Assembly (NCBI RefSeq): GCF_003932955.1
Contig: NZ_QOVY01000003.1
Span: forward strand, 121,869 to 185,868
Length of the DNA stretch: 64,000 nucleotides
From: Chryseobacterium sp. SC28
GTDB lineage: Bacteria > Bacteroidota > Bacteroidia > Flavobacteriales > Weeksellaceae
Reading direction: 5' to 3'
This document shows, piece after piece, positions 19,373-30,100 of this stretch. Position numbers and translations under genes: made by a program. Position 1 is the stretch's first letter. The number at the start of each line of letters is the position of its first letter. Below the pieces are notes generated by a model. That model was not told where the DNA came from. It made no database searches and saw only the letters and a program-made list of their open reading frames with translations.

Positions 19373-19380
19373 TACATTTG
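19373..19380 (+). promoter_or_regulatory. -7 box that decides a GTG start
   Basis: TACATTTG matches TAnnTTTG and lies inside the longest possible reading frame, 16 bp before the GTG at 19397. Transcription would begin downstream of the TTG at 19343, so the GTG is the better start. Confidence 0.5.
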
Positions 19381-19396
19381 CTATCATATCAAAAGG

Positions 19397-22300
19397 GTGA
19401 CCAACGTAACCAAAATTTTTCTGCCGATACTGTTTTTTTTTGCATTAAATCCCGCTAATGCACAGATTTTCAGCTGGAAAAACCCAAACATCCCCCAAGA
19501 TTCCCTCAAAACAGACAGCATCCTCGCTTCCAAAATCGACCGCGAATTTTTCACCAAAGACACGCTCGACTTCATCAAAAAGCAAAATAAAATCATTTAC
19601 AACGAAGAAGTGCTCGTGAAAAACGACAAAAAAAGAATCCTCGGCGAGCTCAATTCCAAAGGCTCCATCATCCGCGGCATTACCTTTGGCAACAATCAAG
19701 GTTCCTCGGTTCAAAGCTCGATGGATATGCAGATCTCGGGCAAACTGAGCCCGGATGTTTCGATCCTCGCTTCCATTTCGGATCACAATCTTCCGGTGCA
19801 GGCCGATGGCTATACGCAAACTCTTCAGGAGTTCGACAAAATCTATCTTCAGCTGAATATTAAACAAAATACCATCATCAGAGCCGGCCATTTGGATTTG
19901 AATGACGATACCACGTATTTCGGGCGTTACCAAAGAAGAAGTATGGGACTGCAATTTCTCACCAATTGGGAAAAAAACGGCAACAAAACATCACTGGATG
20001 TTTCGGGCGGCGTTGCCAGAAGTGAGTTTTTCCGGATGCGTTTTCAGGGGATCGAAGGAAACCAAGGACCCTACCGGCTGACGGGCAAGAACGGCGAACT
20101 TTTCATCACCATCATCTCGGGTTCGGAGCAGGTGTTCATCGATGGCATCTTGATGAAGCGCGGCGAAAATCAGGATTATATCATCAATTACAACACCGGG
20201 GAAATCACCTTCACCAGTTTTCGACCGATTTACAAGCAGAATTTCATCAACGTTTCTTATAATTACACCAACCGCAATTACACGCGATTTCTCATCACGG
20301 GAAGTATCAAGCAACAGCGGGAAAGGCTGAAAATGGGACTGAGCTGGTTTATGGAAAATGATAACAAAAACGCGCCTCTTTCCCTCAACCTTAGCAAAGA
20401 AGATGAACAGCAACTCGCCAATGCCGGCAACGATCCGAGCCTGATGTACTCGCCATCGGGCGTGGAAACAGAATATGATGTCAACAAAATCCTGTACAAA
20501 AAAGTTTTCTCGGGCAGCTCTTTTTATTACGAATTTTCGACAGATCAGACGCAGACGCTTTATCAGGTTTCCTTCACCTATTTTGGGACGGGAAAAGGCG
20601 ATTATCAGTTGCAGCAATCTACCAACAACGGGCGAGTTTTCCAATACGTCGGGGCCGGTTTGGGCGATTATCTCGCGGTGAGGAAATTGCCGGCACCGGA
20701 AAAATCGCAGGTTTATAGCGCCAATGCAGAATACGCGCTGAACTACGGCGTCATCGGCACCGATGTATCCTTGAGTAATTATGATCTCAATGCCTTTTCG
20801 TCTAAAGATAATGACCAAAACATCGGTTATGCGGCCAGAATCTATGCCAACAAAACCTTCAGATCCAACGGCTGGGCGGGGACGCCAATGGTGGAATATC
20901 AAGTCATTCAGAAGAATTTTCATATCCTGGATCGGATCAATAATGTCGATTTCTGGCGGGATTTTAATTTGACAAATGAGTTCAGCCAGATTACACAGAA
21001 CCGTTTTATTTTTTCTTTTCTAAATGATTTTAACAAAACTTCCAAAATCAATTACAAATTAAATTATCTCGAAGAAAAAGACACTTACAAAGGCATTAAA
21101 AACGACATCGATGCCGTCTGGAAAATCGGGAAATTCAACAATCTGGCGGCCGTCTCCTACCTCGACACGAAATCGACCGACCTCAACACAAATTTCTTGC
21201 GCGGTGCCGTTTCTACTGAATTGATGGGCAAAAAAGGAAGCTGGATGCTTGGCGGATCTATGGAACAGAATGAGAAAAAATACAATGCTACGCAAAATCT
21301 CGACCTTACGAGTTACCGCTGGAAGGAGTTCTTCATTCAGAAAAAAATCGCGGATTCTGCCAGAACCCAATTGCTGACGAAGGTCTATTTCCGCAGCAAC
21401 GACTCGGTGCAAGACAACCGTCTGCAGAAGGTGAACGACATCTTGGGAATAATGGCAGAAAGTCAGATCATCAAAACTGAAAAAACCCAATTATCTGCTT
21501 TGGCGCATTACCGAAAATTCTTTTATGAAAATGAAACGCTGGCCAATGGTCAGAATCAGGATTTTGTGGTGGGAAATATTCTGTACAACCAGCAACTGTT
21601 CCGAAACGGTATGCGCCTTCAGTTTTTCTACGAGCTGGGCAATGGGCAGGAAGCGCAACGGGAATTTCAGTACATCAAAGTGACGGATGGGCAAGGCGTT
21701 TACAAATGGACCGACTACAACAACGACGGCGTGCAACAATTGGACGAGTTCGAGGCGGCGGAATATGCAGATTTGGCTCAGTACATCAGGGTTTATACGA
21801 ACAGCGTCAACTATCTGGCATCCAATAAGAATAAGCTGCAGCTCGCCTTATTCGTCAATCCCTCATTGATTATCAGTTCGAAAAATGAATTTCTGAAACG
21901 CTGGAACTTCAATCTGTCCTTGCTTTCTCAGAATTCTTATCTCAAAAATGATCAGGTGCTGGTCTGGAATCCGTTCAAAAAAGAAAGCGATCAGCTGCTG
22001 CGGACGCAGAATATTTTGGCTTCCGCCATTTTTAATTCCAACGACAAATCGGGCTGGAACGGCAGCTATCGCTACACCGACAATGATAACTTGGTGAATG
22101 CGAACTTCAGCAACGAAGCACACAGCCAGAAATCGCACTTCCTGAACGTCGGCTATTCCTTCACCAAAGCTTTCCGAACCGATTGGGAAAATTCTTTTCA
22201 AAACGTCACCAACAGTTCGCAGGTTTACCAATCCCGCAACTACGAGTTGCAAAACTGGGAAACCAAGCCGAAAGCCACGTATAAACTGACGCAAACCTTG

Positions 22301-22639
22301 CAAACAGAGCTTTATGGAGCGCTTCGGCAGAAGAAAAGAACCGATGGTCTGGAGCTTTTGAAAACCTACGAAATCTCTGGAACCTTGCAGTGGGAAAAAG
22401 TAAAAACCTCCATCCGCGCCAATTTTTCCTTCATCAATAATGATTTTACAGGAAATAATTACAGCATCGTTGGCAATCAAATGCTGGAAGGCTTGAAGGT
22501 GGGGAAAAATCAGGTTTGGTCGCTGTTCATCCAGCAATCGATCAATTCCTTCATCCAACTGAATGTGAATTATGAAGGGCGGAACTCCGGCGACCGCACG
22601 ATTCATATAGGAAGTATGCAGATCCGGGCAAGTTTTTGA
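19397..22639 (+). CDS. Large secreted or outer-membrane protein, beta-rich, function unknown
   Basis: 1080 aa from GTG 19397. The N terminus becomes VTNVTKIFLPILFFFALNPA, a good signal peptide ending NANAQ-like (PANAQ). The rest is rich in aromatic/polar alternation (NVSYNYTNRNYTRF, FLNVGYSFTKAF) and ends MQIRASF, as outer-membrane barrels do. The region at about 75-300 (GSIIRGITFGNNQGSSVQ) resembles a recurrent N-terminal domain of large flavobacterial outer-membrane proteins. I do not recognise a function. Flanking genes give no clue. Confidence 0.65.
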   Translation: MTNVTKIFLPILFFFALNPANAQIFSWKNPNIPQDSLKTDSILASKIDREFFTKDTLDFIKKQNKIIYNEEVLVKNDKKRILGELNSKGSIIRGITFGNNQGSSVQSSMDMQISGKLSPDVSILASISDHNLPVQADGYTQTLQEFDKIYLQLNIKQNTIIRAGHLDLNDDTTYFGRYQRRSMGLQFLTNWEKNGNKTSLDVSGGVARSEFFRMRFQGIEGNQGPYRLTGKNGELFITIISGSEQVFIDGILMKRGENQDYIINYNTGEITFTSFRPIYKQNFINVSYNYTNRNYTRFLITGSIKQQRERLKMGLSWFMENDNKNAPLSLNLSKEDEQQLANAGNDPSLMYSPSGVETEYDVNKILYKKVFSGSSFYYEFSTDQTQTLYQVSFTYFGTGKGDYQLQQSTNNGRVFQYVGAGLGDYLAVRKLPAPEKSQVYSANAEYALNYGVIGTDVSLSNYDLNAFSSKDNDQNIGYAARIYANKTFRSNGWAGTPMVEYQVIQKNFHILDRINNVDFWRDFNLTNEFSQITQNRFIFSFLNDFNKTSKINYKLNYLEEKDTYKGIKNDIDAVWKIGKFNNLAAVSYLDTKSTDLNTNFLRGAVSTELMGKKGSWMLGGSMEQNEKKYNATQNLDLTSYRWKEFFIQKKIADSARTQLLTKVYFRSNDSVQDNRLQKVNDILGIMAESQIIKTEKTQLSALAHYRKFFYENETLANGQNQDFVVGNILYNQQLFRNGMRLQFFYELGNGQEAQREFQYIKVTDGQGVYKWTDYNNDGVQQLDEFEAAEYADLAQYIRVYTNSVNYLASNKNKLQLALFVNPSLIISSKNEFLKRWNFNLSLLSQNSYLKNDQVLVWNPFKKESDQLLRTQNILASAIFNSNDKSGWNGSYRYTDNDNLVNANFSNEAHSQKSHFLNVGYSFTKAFRTDWENSFQNVTNSSQVYQSRNYELQNWETKPKATYKLTQTLQTELYGALRQKKRTDGLELLKTYEISGTLQWEKVKTSIRANFSFINNDFTGNNYSIVGNQMLEGLKVGKNQVWSLFIQQSINSFIQLNVNYEGRNSGDRTIHIGSMQIRASF

Positions 22640-22777
22640 GCAGTAAAAAATCTTTTTCGATGTGCTTCTTGTGATTTGGACACTGCAATACGCAGGAACG
22701 AATCCTGATTCTATAAAAATGTTAAAATACTGACTTCTTTCAATGTTTTATTTCTGGAATGACGGCGTGAATTGCAG

Positions 22778-22785
22778 TAACTTTG
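22778..22785 (+). promoter_or_regulatory. -7 box of the AspT-type transporter
   Basis: TAACTTTG matches TAnnTTTG and lies 25 bp upstream of the ATG at 22811. No clear -33 element. Confidence 0.45.
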
Positions 22786-22810
22786 TGGCACAATTCAAAA
22801 ATAAAATAAA

Positions 22811-24499
22811 ATGTTCGATTGGCTGATAAATTTGCTTTCTCCTGCCGAAAATCCCAGTTTGGTGCAGTCTCTTGTGACCATTATGCTGGTCATTGGCGCA
22901 GGCATCTTCTTTGGCAGACTCAAGCTCGGGAAGATTACTTTCGGGGTCTCCGCCGTGATGTTTACCGGATTAATTTTGGGGCATTATGGCTACAGAATCA
23001 ATGCAGATATCCTCGACTTCATCAGAGATTTTGGGCTTATTCTTTTTGTGTACGGAATCGGTCTGCAAGTGGGACCTTCCTTTTTTTCCTCTTTCAAAAA
23101 AGAAGGAATCAAATTCAATCTTCTGGCGATTTCGGTGGTATTGATGGGCGGCCTTATTACTTTTATTCTTTCAAAAACGACCACTTTGAGCATCGAAAAT
23201 CTGGTGGGCATTATGAGCGGATCCGTTACCAATACGCCGGGTCTGGGAGCAGCCAAAAACACCATCGAGGAACTGGCGCAGCGCTTTCCCGGGAAGCATT
23301 TTGATGATCCCGCAGTGGGTTATGCCATTGCTTATCCAATGGGTGTTTTTGCGATTATTACCAGCATTATTCTTTCCAAAGTGCTTCTGAAAATCGATAC
23401 AGAGGTCGAAATGCGGAAATTCCGTCTGATGAAAATCAATACCGAGGAAGCATTGATACATAAAAAAGTAAGAATTACAAATCCCCACTTCTTTGGAAAA
23501 TCCATTCATCAGACGCTGAAAGAAGTGGGTGGAAATATCGTGGTCTCGCGCCTCAAAAACAGTGGTTCGGAGGCGGTTCATTCTCCTACTTTGGATACGC
23601 TGCTTCGGGAAAGAGACGTGCTCATGATCGTTGGAACAGAAAAGGACGTGGATCATTTTATCGAAGAAACGGGCAGGATATCCACCGATCTGTTTATAGA
23701 ATCGGACTCGGAGCTCTGCGTCAAAAATCTTTTTGTCACCAACCCGTCTGCCGTTCATAAAAAACTGGCGGAACTGGATCTGTACAATACCTACGATATC
23801 AAAGTGACCCGCGTTTTCCGTGCGGGGAAAGAGATCGTTCCCAGACCCTCGTTGGAATTATTTTATGGAGACAAACTTCGCATTATCGGTTCCGAAGAAG
23901 GCATCGCTGAAGTGGAGAAAATCATCGGAAATCAGGAGAAAAAGTTGGAAGAGCCCGATTTTCTTTCCCTTTTCGGAGGATTGCTGCTGGGCATCATTGT
24001 GGGCTCTATTCCGATTGTGATTCCGAGCCTGCCGATTCCCATCAAGCTTGGTTTTGCAGCGGGACCATTGATTGTTGCGCTTTTGATTTCCCGCTATGGT
24101 GGCATTTCTTTTATCCATTCTTATATTAATAATGGCGCGGTCTATTTTATGAAAGATTTGGGGATCTGCTTATTTTTTGCAGCCGTAGGAATCCACGCGG
24201 GTGAAAATTTTTACGAAAATTTTATCAAATTCAATGGTTGGGTTTTCTTGCTTTATGGATGTGCTATTGCTTATATTCCGTTGATTATCGCCGTCGTGGT
24301 CGGGCGGTTTTTTATGAAAATCAATTACCTCCAGTTGGCCGGGATTTTAAGCGGAAGTTATACAGATCCTGCGGCATTATCATTCAGCACAAATTACCTC
24401 GATAGCGATATTCCTATTCAGAGTTATGCCCAAGTTTATCCTTTGGTAACGATTTTCAGGATTTTTGTCGCCAGCCTTCTGATTTTGATTTTAAGTTAA
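22811..24499 (+). CDS. AspT/YidE-type membrane transporter with two TrkA-C domains
   Basis: 562 aa with about ten TM helices in two halves (residues 15-200 and 385-562), separated by two RCK_C/TrkA-C domains (about 205-375; HKKVRITNPHFFGKS and CVKNLFVTNP starts). The repeated GILSGSYTDPAALSF / IMSGSVTNTPGLGAAK motifs are hallmarks of the aspartate:alanine exchanger family. Substrate is uncertain because many family members are uncharacterised. Monocistronic, followed by a strong terminator. Confidence 0.88.
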   Translation: MFDWLINLLSPAENPSLVQSLVTIMLVIGAGIFFGRLKLGKITFGVSAVMFTGLILGHYGYRINADILDFIRDFGLILFVYGIGLQVGPSFFSSFKKEGIKFNLLAISVVLMGGLITFILSKTTTLSIENLVGIMSGSVTNTPGLGAAKNTIEELAQRFPGKHFDDPAVGYAIAYPMGVFAIITSIILSKVLLKIDTEVEMRKFRLMKINTEEALIHKKVRITNPHFFGKSIHQTLKEVGGNIVVSRLKNSGSEAVHSPTLDTLLRERDVLMIVGTEKDVDHFIEETGRISTDLFIESDSELCVKNLFVTNPSAVHKKLAELDLYNTYDIKVTRVFRAGKEIVPRPSLELFYGDKLRIIGSEEGIAEVEKIIGNQEKKLEEPDFLSLFGGLLLGIIVGSIPIVIPSLPIPIKLGFAAGPLIVALLISRYGGISFIHSYINNGAVYFMKDLGICLFFAAVGIHAGENFYENFIKFNGWVFLLYGCAIAYIPLIIAVVVGRFFMKINYLQLAGILSGSYTDPAALSFSTNYLDSDIPIQSYAQVYPLVTIFRIFVASLLILILS

Positions 24500-24510
24500 G
24501 AAATCAACAA

Positions 24511-24547
24511 AAAAACCTGCCGGAATTTCCAAACTCCGACAGGTTTT
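24511..24547. terminator. Bidirectional intrinsic terminator
   Basis: AAACCTG(C)CGGA / TCCG(A)CAGGTTT stem with a single internal mismatch and flanking A and T runs, between the convergent stops at 24499 and 24569. Confidence 0.8.
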
Positions 24548-24568
24548 ATTCAGTATTATAACCTAGAA

Positions 24569-25840
24569 TTATAGCGGTTTGAACGCCAAATTCTGTTCTT
24601 TAATCTGTTGCGCTTCCAATTCTTTATAATAACCAGTTTCCAGTTTTTTATAGATCGCGCCGAAGGCGGTCAAAGTCTCGTTGATCTCGGCATCGGTGTG
24701 AGAAGCGGTTGGGATCAATCTCAATAAAATCATACCTTTTGGGATTACAGGATAGCACACGACGGATGTGAAAATGCCATAGTTTTCCCGAAGATCTCTG
24801 GCCAAAAGCATGGCTTCAACCGGACTTCCCTGGATGAAAATAGGCGTGACGCAGGTATTGGTGTCGCCCAAGTTGTAGCCGATTTTACGGAGACCACCTT
24901 GCAGTTTTTCGACATTTTCCCAAAGTTTCGCTTTGATTTCGGGTCTCGATCTCAAAAGTTCTAATCTCTTCAAACCGCCGATTACCATTGGCATAGTCAA
25001 AGATTTTGCAAAGATCTGCGATCTCATGTTGAATTTCAGATAACGGATAATTTCTTTATTTCCTGCAAGGAAAGCCCCGAAACCGGCCATCGATTTTGCG
25101 AATGTCGAAAAATAAACATCGATTTTGTCCTGAACGCCTTGCTCTTCGCCGGTACCGGCACCGGTGGCGCCCAGCGTTCCAAATCCGTGTGCATCGTCCA
25201 CCAAAATTCTGAAACCGTATTGTTCTTTAAGCGCAAGGATTTCTTTCAGTTTGCCCTGCTGACCTCGCATTCCGAAAACGCCTTCGGTGATTACCAAGAT
25301 TCCACCATCGGTTTCTTCCGCTACTTTTTTGGCTCTTTTTAGGTTTTTCTCAAGACTTTCGATGTCATTATGTTTGTAGGTAAACCGTTTTCCGGAGTGC
25401 AGTCGCACGCCGTCCACGATACAGGCGTGAGAATCGACGTCATAAACGATCACATCATTTCTCGAGACCAAGGCATCGATGCAGGAAACCATTCCCTGAT
25501 AACCAAAATTCAATAGATATGCTGATTCTTTCTGGACAAATTCTGCCAATTCTTTTTCCAATTGCAAATGCTGATCGGTCTCGCCCGACATTGCTCTGGC
25601 GCCCATCGGATAGAACATTCCGTATTCTGCGGCGGCTTTTGCATCGGCTTCCAGAACTTCCGGATGATTGCAAAGTCCCAAATAATCGTTGGCGCTCCAG
25701 AAGATCACGTCTTTCCCTTGGAACTTCATTCGCGGACCGATAGGACCTTCCAAGCGTGGGAAAATGTAATAGCCTTCGGCATAATCTGCAAATTGACCCA
25801 GCGGACCCGGATTCTGTTTTATTCTTTCAAAAATGTCCAT
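24569..25840 (-). CDS. Alpha-oxoamine synthase family enzyme, probable cysteate fatty-acyltransferase
   Basis: 423 aa PLP-dependent fold-type I enzyme related to KBL, BioF and serine palmitoyltransferase. Visible blocks: WSANDYLGLCNHPEV, HACIVDGVRLHSG, DDAHGFGTLGATGAG and the PLP lysine in FSTFAKSMAGFG. The start was moved 54 bp in from 25894 to MDIFERIKQNPGPLGQFADY, the usual N terminus of this flavobacterial family. It follows a cysteine-synthase-like gene by 78 bp. Such pairs are associated with sulfonolipid (capnine-type) synthesis in Bacteroidota, where this enzyme condenses cysteate with a fatty acyl thioester. Serine palmitoyltransferase is the alternative. Confidence 0.75.
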   Translation of the reverse strand: MDIFERIKQNPGPLGQFADYAEGYYIFPRLEGPIGPRMKFQGKDVIFWSANDYLGLCNHPEVLEADAKAAAEYGMFYPMGARAMSGETDQHLQLEKELAEFVQKESAYLLNFGYQGMVSCIDALVSRNDVIVYDVDSHACIVDGVRLHSGKRFTYKHNDIESLEKNLKRAKKVAEETDGGILVITEGVFGMRGQQGKLKEILALKEQYGFRILVDDAHGFGTLGATGAGTGEEQGVQDKIDVYFSTFAKSMAGFGAFLAGNKEIIRYLKFNMRSQIFAKSLTMPMVIGGLKRLELLRSRPEIKAKLWENVEKLQGGLRKIGYNLGDTNTCVTPIFIQGSPVEAMLLARDLRENYGIFTSVVCYPVIPKGMILLRLIPTASHTDAEINETLTAFGAIYKKLETGYYKELEAQQIKEQNLAFKPL

Positions 25841-25918
25841 TTTTTTTAGCTGATATTTTTTAGATTTTACTGAAAAAACCTTTTGTCTGTCCAAAAGGTT
25901 TTCTGATATTTTGAATTA

Positions 25919-26956
25919 TTATTTGATAATTTCTGTTTTGAAGATTTCATTGTAATTGTGAAAACAATTGTTGATGAAGCCTTGTTCTGCCATCCATTGG
26001 TCGCTGTACACTTTGGTGATGTAGCGGGAGCCGTGATCCGGAAAGATGAGTACCACCAGATCGTCCTCTTTGAACTCGTGGGAATTGGCATATTGAATCA
26101 ATGCTTGCGTCACTGCGCCGGTGGTGTAGCCACCCATTATGGCTTCTTTGAGGGCGATTTCCCGCGTTCTGTAAGCAGAAAGCTCGTCGTTCACGCGTAC
26201 ATATTCATCGATTTTATCGAACAAAATGGCTCCAGGAATCAAGTTTTTTCCGAGACCTTCTATTTGATAAGGATGGATTTCTGTTTTATTGATTTTCCCT
26301 GTTTCGTGGTAAGTTTTGAGAATAGATCCGTCGGCATCCACGCCTATGATTTTGATATCGGGATTTTTTTCTTTCAAATATTTTCCCGTTCCCGAGAGGG
26401 TACCGCCAGTTCCTGTGCAAGCGAAAAGGTGGGTGATCTTGCCGTCTGTCTGTTCCCAAAGTTCAGGACCCGTTGTGCGGTAATGCGCGTCTATGTTAAG
26501 TTCGTTAAAATACTGGTTGATATAAACCGAGTTCGGCGTTTCTCTGGCGATTTTCTTGGCCACTTCGTAATAAGATCTCGGATCTTCTGCTGCAACCGAG
26601 GCAGGACAAACGTATACTGTGGCGCCCAAGGCTTTCAGGTACGCTATTTTTTCGGCTTTCGTCTTATCACTGACGGCCAGGATGCATTTGTAGCCTTTCA
26701 CGATACAAACCATTGCAATAGAAAATCCGGTGTTGCCGGATGTGGTTTCAACAATGACAGAATCGGGATCGATCAGTCCTCTTTTTTCTGCGTTTTCTAT
26801 GATGTGAAGGGCGATTCTGTCTTTCGTAGAATGGCCGGGATTATAAGACTCCAACTTAGCGTATACTGTCGCGGGAATGTCCTTGGTAACGTGATTCAAT
26901 TTGACCAACGGGGTGTTGCCAATCAAACCAAGAATATTATCGTATACATTCATCAT
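25919..26956 (-). CDS. Cysteine-synthase-family PLP enzyme, probable cysteate synthase
   Basis: 345 aa fold-type II enzyme. GNTPLVKLN at the N terminus, the PLP lysine in GHSTKDRIA (residues 43-51), the phosphate loop ETTSGNTGFS and the GTGGTLSGTG loop are all present. The lysine motif reads HSTKDR where O-acetylserine sulfhydrylases usually have GSVKDR, which fits a divergent substrate. Its pairing with the acyltransferase gene downstream suggests formation of cysteate for sulfonolipid headgroups; plain cysteine synthase is the conservative alternative. Confidence 0.7.
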   Translation of the reverse strand: MMNVYDNILGLIGNTPLVKLNHVTKDIPATVYAKLESYNPGHSTKDRIALHIIENAEKRGLIDPDSVIVETTSGNTGFSIAMVCIVKGYKCILAVSDKTKAEKIAYLKALGATVYVCPASVAAEDPRSYYEVAKKIARETPNSVYINQYFNELNIDAHYRTTGPELWEQTDGKITHLFACTGTGGTLSGTGKYLKEKNPDIKIIGVDADGSILKTYHETGKINKTEIHPYQIEGLGKNLIPGAILFDKIDEYVRVNDELSAYRTREIALKEAIMGGYTTGAVTQALIQYANSHEFKEDDLVVLIFPDHGSRYITKVYSDQWMAEQGFINNCFHNYNEIFKTEIIK

Positions 26957-27175
26957 ATTGTAATCATTTTTTCTCTCAAAAAACTGTCTGCAAAAATAAA
27001 AAAAAAATTGTAATGTTTTTTAGTTTTAAAACACTAATATTATACAGGACTGATATATCGCAACTTAATAAGTAGAAAATATCAATTTTACATCCATTTT
27101 TTAAAGTTTAAATTTTGTTAAAAACAGCCATAACTAAATCAAAAATACTAATTTCGCCGATATTTCTTTTATAAG

Positions 27176-30100
27176 ATGAAGAACTGGACTTTCAAACAGT
27201 GGAACAACGTCTTGGGATGGTTTGTTTTCGCCATTGCACTCGTTACTTATTTATCAACCATAGAGCCAAATTTCAGTTTCTGGGATTGTGGAGAATACAT
27301 TTCATCTGCGGTCAAACTGGAGGTGACGCACGCGCCGGGCGCCGCATTGTTCCAATTGGTGGGCGCGGTGGTAGCCCTGTTTGCGTTTGGAGATGGGCAG
27401 CATTATTCCTTGTTAATCAATGCGATGTCGGCTTTGTGCAGTGCTTTCACGATATTGTTCTTGTTCTGGACGATCACGCATCTCGTAAGACGGCTGCTCG
27501 ACAAAGAGTTTGAAAATATTACGATTGCCGAGGAGATCGCCATTTTGTTTTCGGGTGCAGTCGGAGCCTTGTGTTTCACATTTTCGGACTCTTTCTGGTT
27601 TTCGGCGGTGGAAGGCGAAGTGTATGCCATGGCAACCATGTTTATTGCGCTCATCGTTTGGCTCATTACCAAATGGGAAAACGAATATCTGGAAAAAGAC
27701 AACGAACGCTGGATCATTCTTTTATTCTTCGTGATAGGGCTTTCCATTGGCGTGCATATGATGTGTATGCTGGCTCTGCCGGCCGTTTGCCTGATTTATT
27801 ATGCAAGAAATTACAAATTCACCTGGAAAACTTTCCTCATAGCCAATGCGGTAACTTTATTAATATTGATTATGGTGTTTAAGGTCGTTTTCCCGGTGAT
27901 AATAACTTTGTTCGGAAAGTCGGAAATCTTCTTTGTCAATGGTCTTGGTCTGCCATTCCACTCAGGAACCGTCTTTGCTTTTGTAATATTGGTTTTACTG
28001 TCCTATTTATTAATCAATTATACACGAAAAACCGGAAAATCCATCTATCAGACGATTGCTTTATCTCTCGTTTATATGATGATTGGGTTCTCGTGCTGGC
28101 TGGTCATCCCAATCCGAGCGAATGCCAACCCGCCGATGAACCTCAACGATCCCGACAATGCTTTGGGGATGTTGGACTATTACAACCGCGAGCAATACGG
28201 CGACTGGCCTACGATCTACGGTCAAAATTATACCGCCTATCTGGATGCAAACGGTATTCTAAAAAATGAAGACGGAAGTTACAAAACACAAAAAACCGGC
28301 GATACCTATGAGAAAGATCCGAAGACAGGTCGCTATCGCTTGGTGGGAGAGAAGTTCAACTATGTTTTCAACCCGCAGCACGTGAGCCTTTTCCCAAGAA
28401 TGTTCAGCGAAGACAAGTCGGTGATTCCGAATTATATTTCAATGTACGGCGCGCCGGATTTTACATTTAATTACGATAATGAGCAAGTTGCAGAAAGTCC
28501 CGAAGCAAAGCAATTCTTTGACGAGCTCCGCCAGAAATACGAGAATGGCACCATCAAAATGGAGGATTATCTGAAGGCAAAACAGTATGAACTGATTAAG
28601 GTTCAGCGCCCGACTTTGGCTCAGAATCTCGATTATTTCATCACATTCCAGAACTATTACTACTTCGTTCGCTATCTGCTTTGGAACTTTTCCGGAAGGC
28701 AAAATGATCTGGAAGGTCATATGGAAAATACCAACGGCAACTTCATCACAGGCATCCCGTTCATCGATAATAATCTTTGGGGAGACCAAGCGGAGATGCC
28801 GGCCAAATTCCACAACGAAAGTACGGTCAAGTTCTTTATGCTTCCATTAATCCTCGGGCTACTCGGGTTTTTCTTTCAATTGAACAAAGATTTCGGTAGA
28901 TTTTATGCCATCCTGTCCTTATTCATTCTCACGAGCGTGGGAATCGTATTTTATACCGGAATGAAACCCTTCGAACCACGCGAACGAGATTATGCGATGG
29001 TGGGTTCCTTTTACGCATTTGCCATTTGGATCGGGCTGGGAGTCGCTTCCATCTATTGGATGCTTCAGAAAAAAATAAAGAGCCAAGGTGCTCAGGTGTT
29101 GGTGGGCGTGGTGTTGTTGGGAATTCCATTGATGATGGGCTTCCAGAACTACAATGTTCACGACAGAAGCGAGCGTTATGCCGCTTATGATTACGCTTAT
29201 TCCAGTTTAAAATCACTTCCGAAAAACGATATAATGTTCGTATACGGCGATAATGACACCTATCCGGTTTGGGCAATCCAAGAAACGGAGGAATTCCGCC
29301 CGGATGTGAAAGTGGTGAATTTTACCCTGCTCTCGACACCTTGGAATATCGATCAGGTGAAGCGAAGAACCTACGATTCGATGCCGGTTCCATCAACTTT
29401 CACGCACGAAGATTACCGCGAAGGCTCCAACGATCAGGTGTATATGATGTCGAAAAACGACTGGGCCAATATCTTTGACAATATGAAAGATCAGGGCGTG
29501 CCGGATACCGAGATGGCGGGATTCCGAAAATATCTCACGCAGGATTCTATGACTTTGAAGGAAGCCGTTAACTTCCTGAAAATGAAGTCGCCCGAGAAAG
29601 ACGAAATCATAAAAATGATCTTCGGAGAAGAGCGGTATGAGAAATTCAACTTCCTTCCCGTTTCCAAATTTGTGCTTCCGGTTAACATCGATAATGCCAT
29701 CAAATCCGGGATTATCACGCCGGAAGAAGCAAAAAATGCCGAGAAACAAATCCTTATTGATTACAAAGGATCCAGCATGTTCAAAAATAATTTGCTGATG
29801 ATGGACATTCTTGCCAACTTTGATTGGAAACGCCCGATCAACTTCTCAAGTGGCGGCATCTACGACGGCAGCAACCTCTTTTTCCTTTCAAATTACCTGA
29901 AATTTGACGGTTTCAGCTACCGTTTGGTTCCCATCAAAACCGAAGAATCCCCGGATGGCGAACTCGGAATGGTCAATGCAGACGAACTTTACAAGGTGGT
30001 CAAAAACTACCGTTGGGGCAATTTCAAAAACCTGAAAACCCATTTTGATGAGACTTGTACACAAAATATCGTGAGCTACCGGTCCTCGGCAAGCCGCGCT

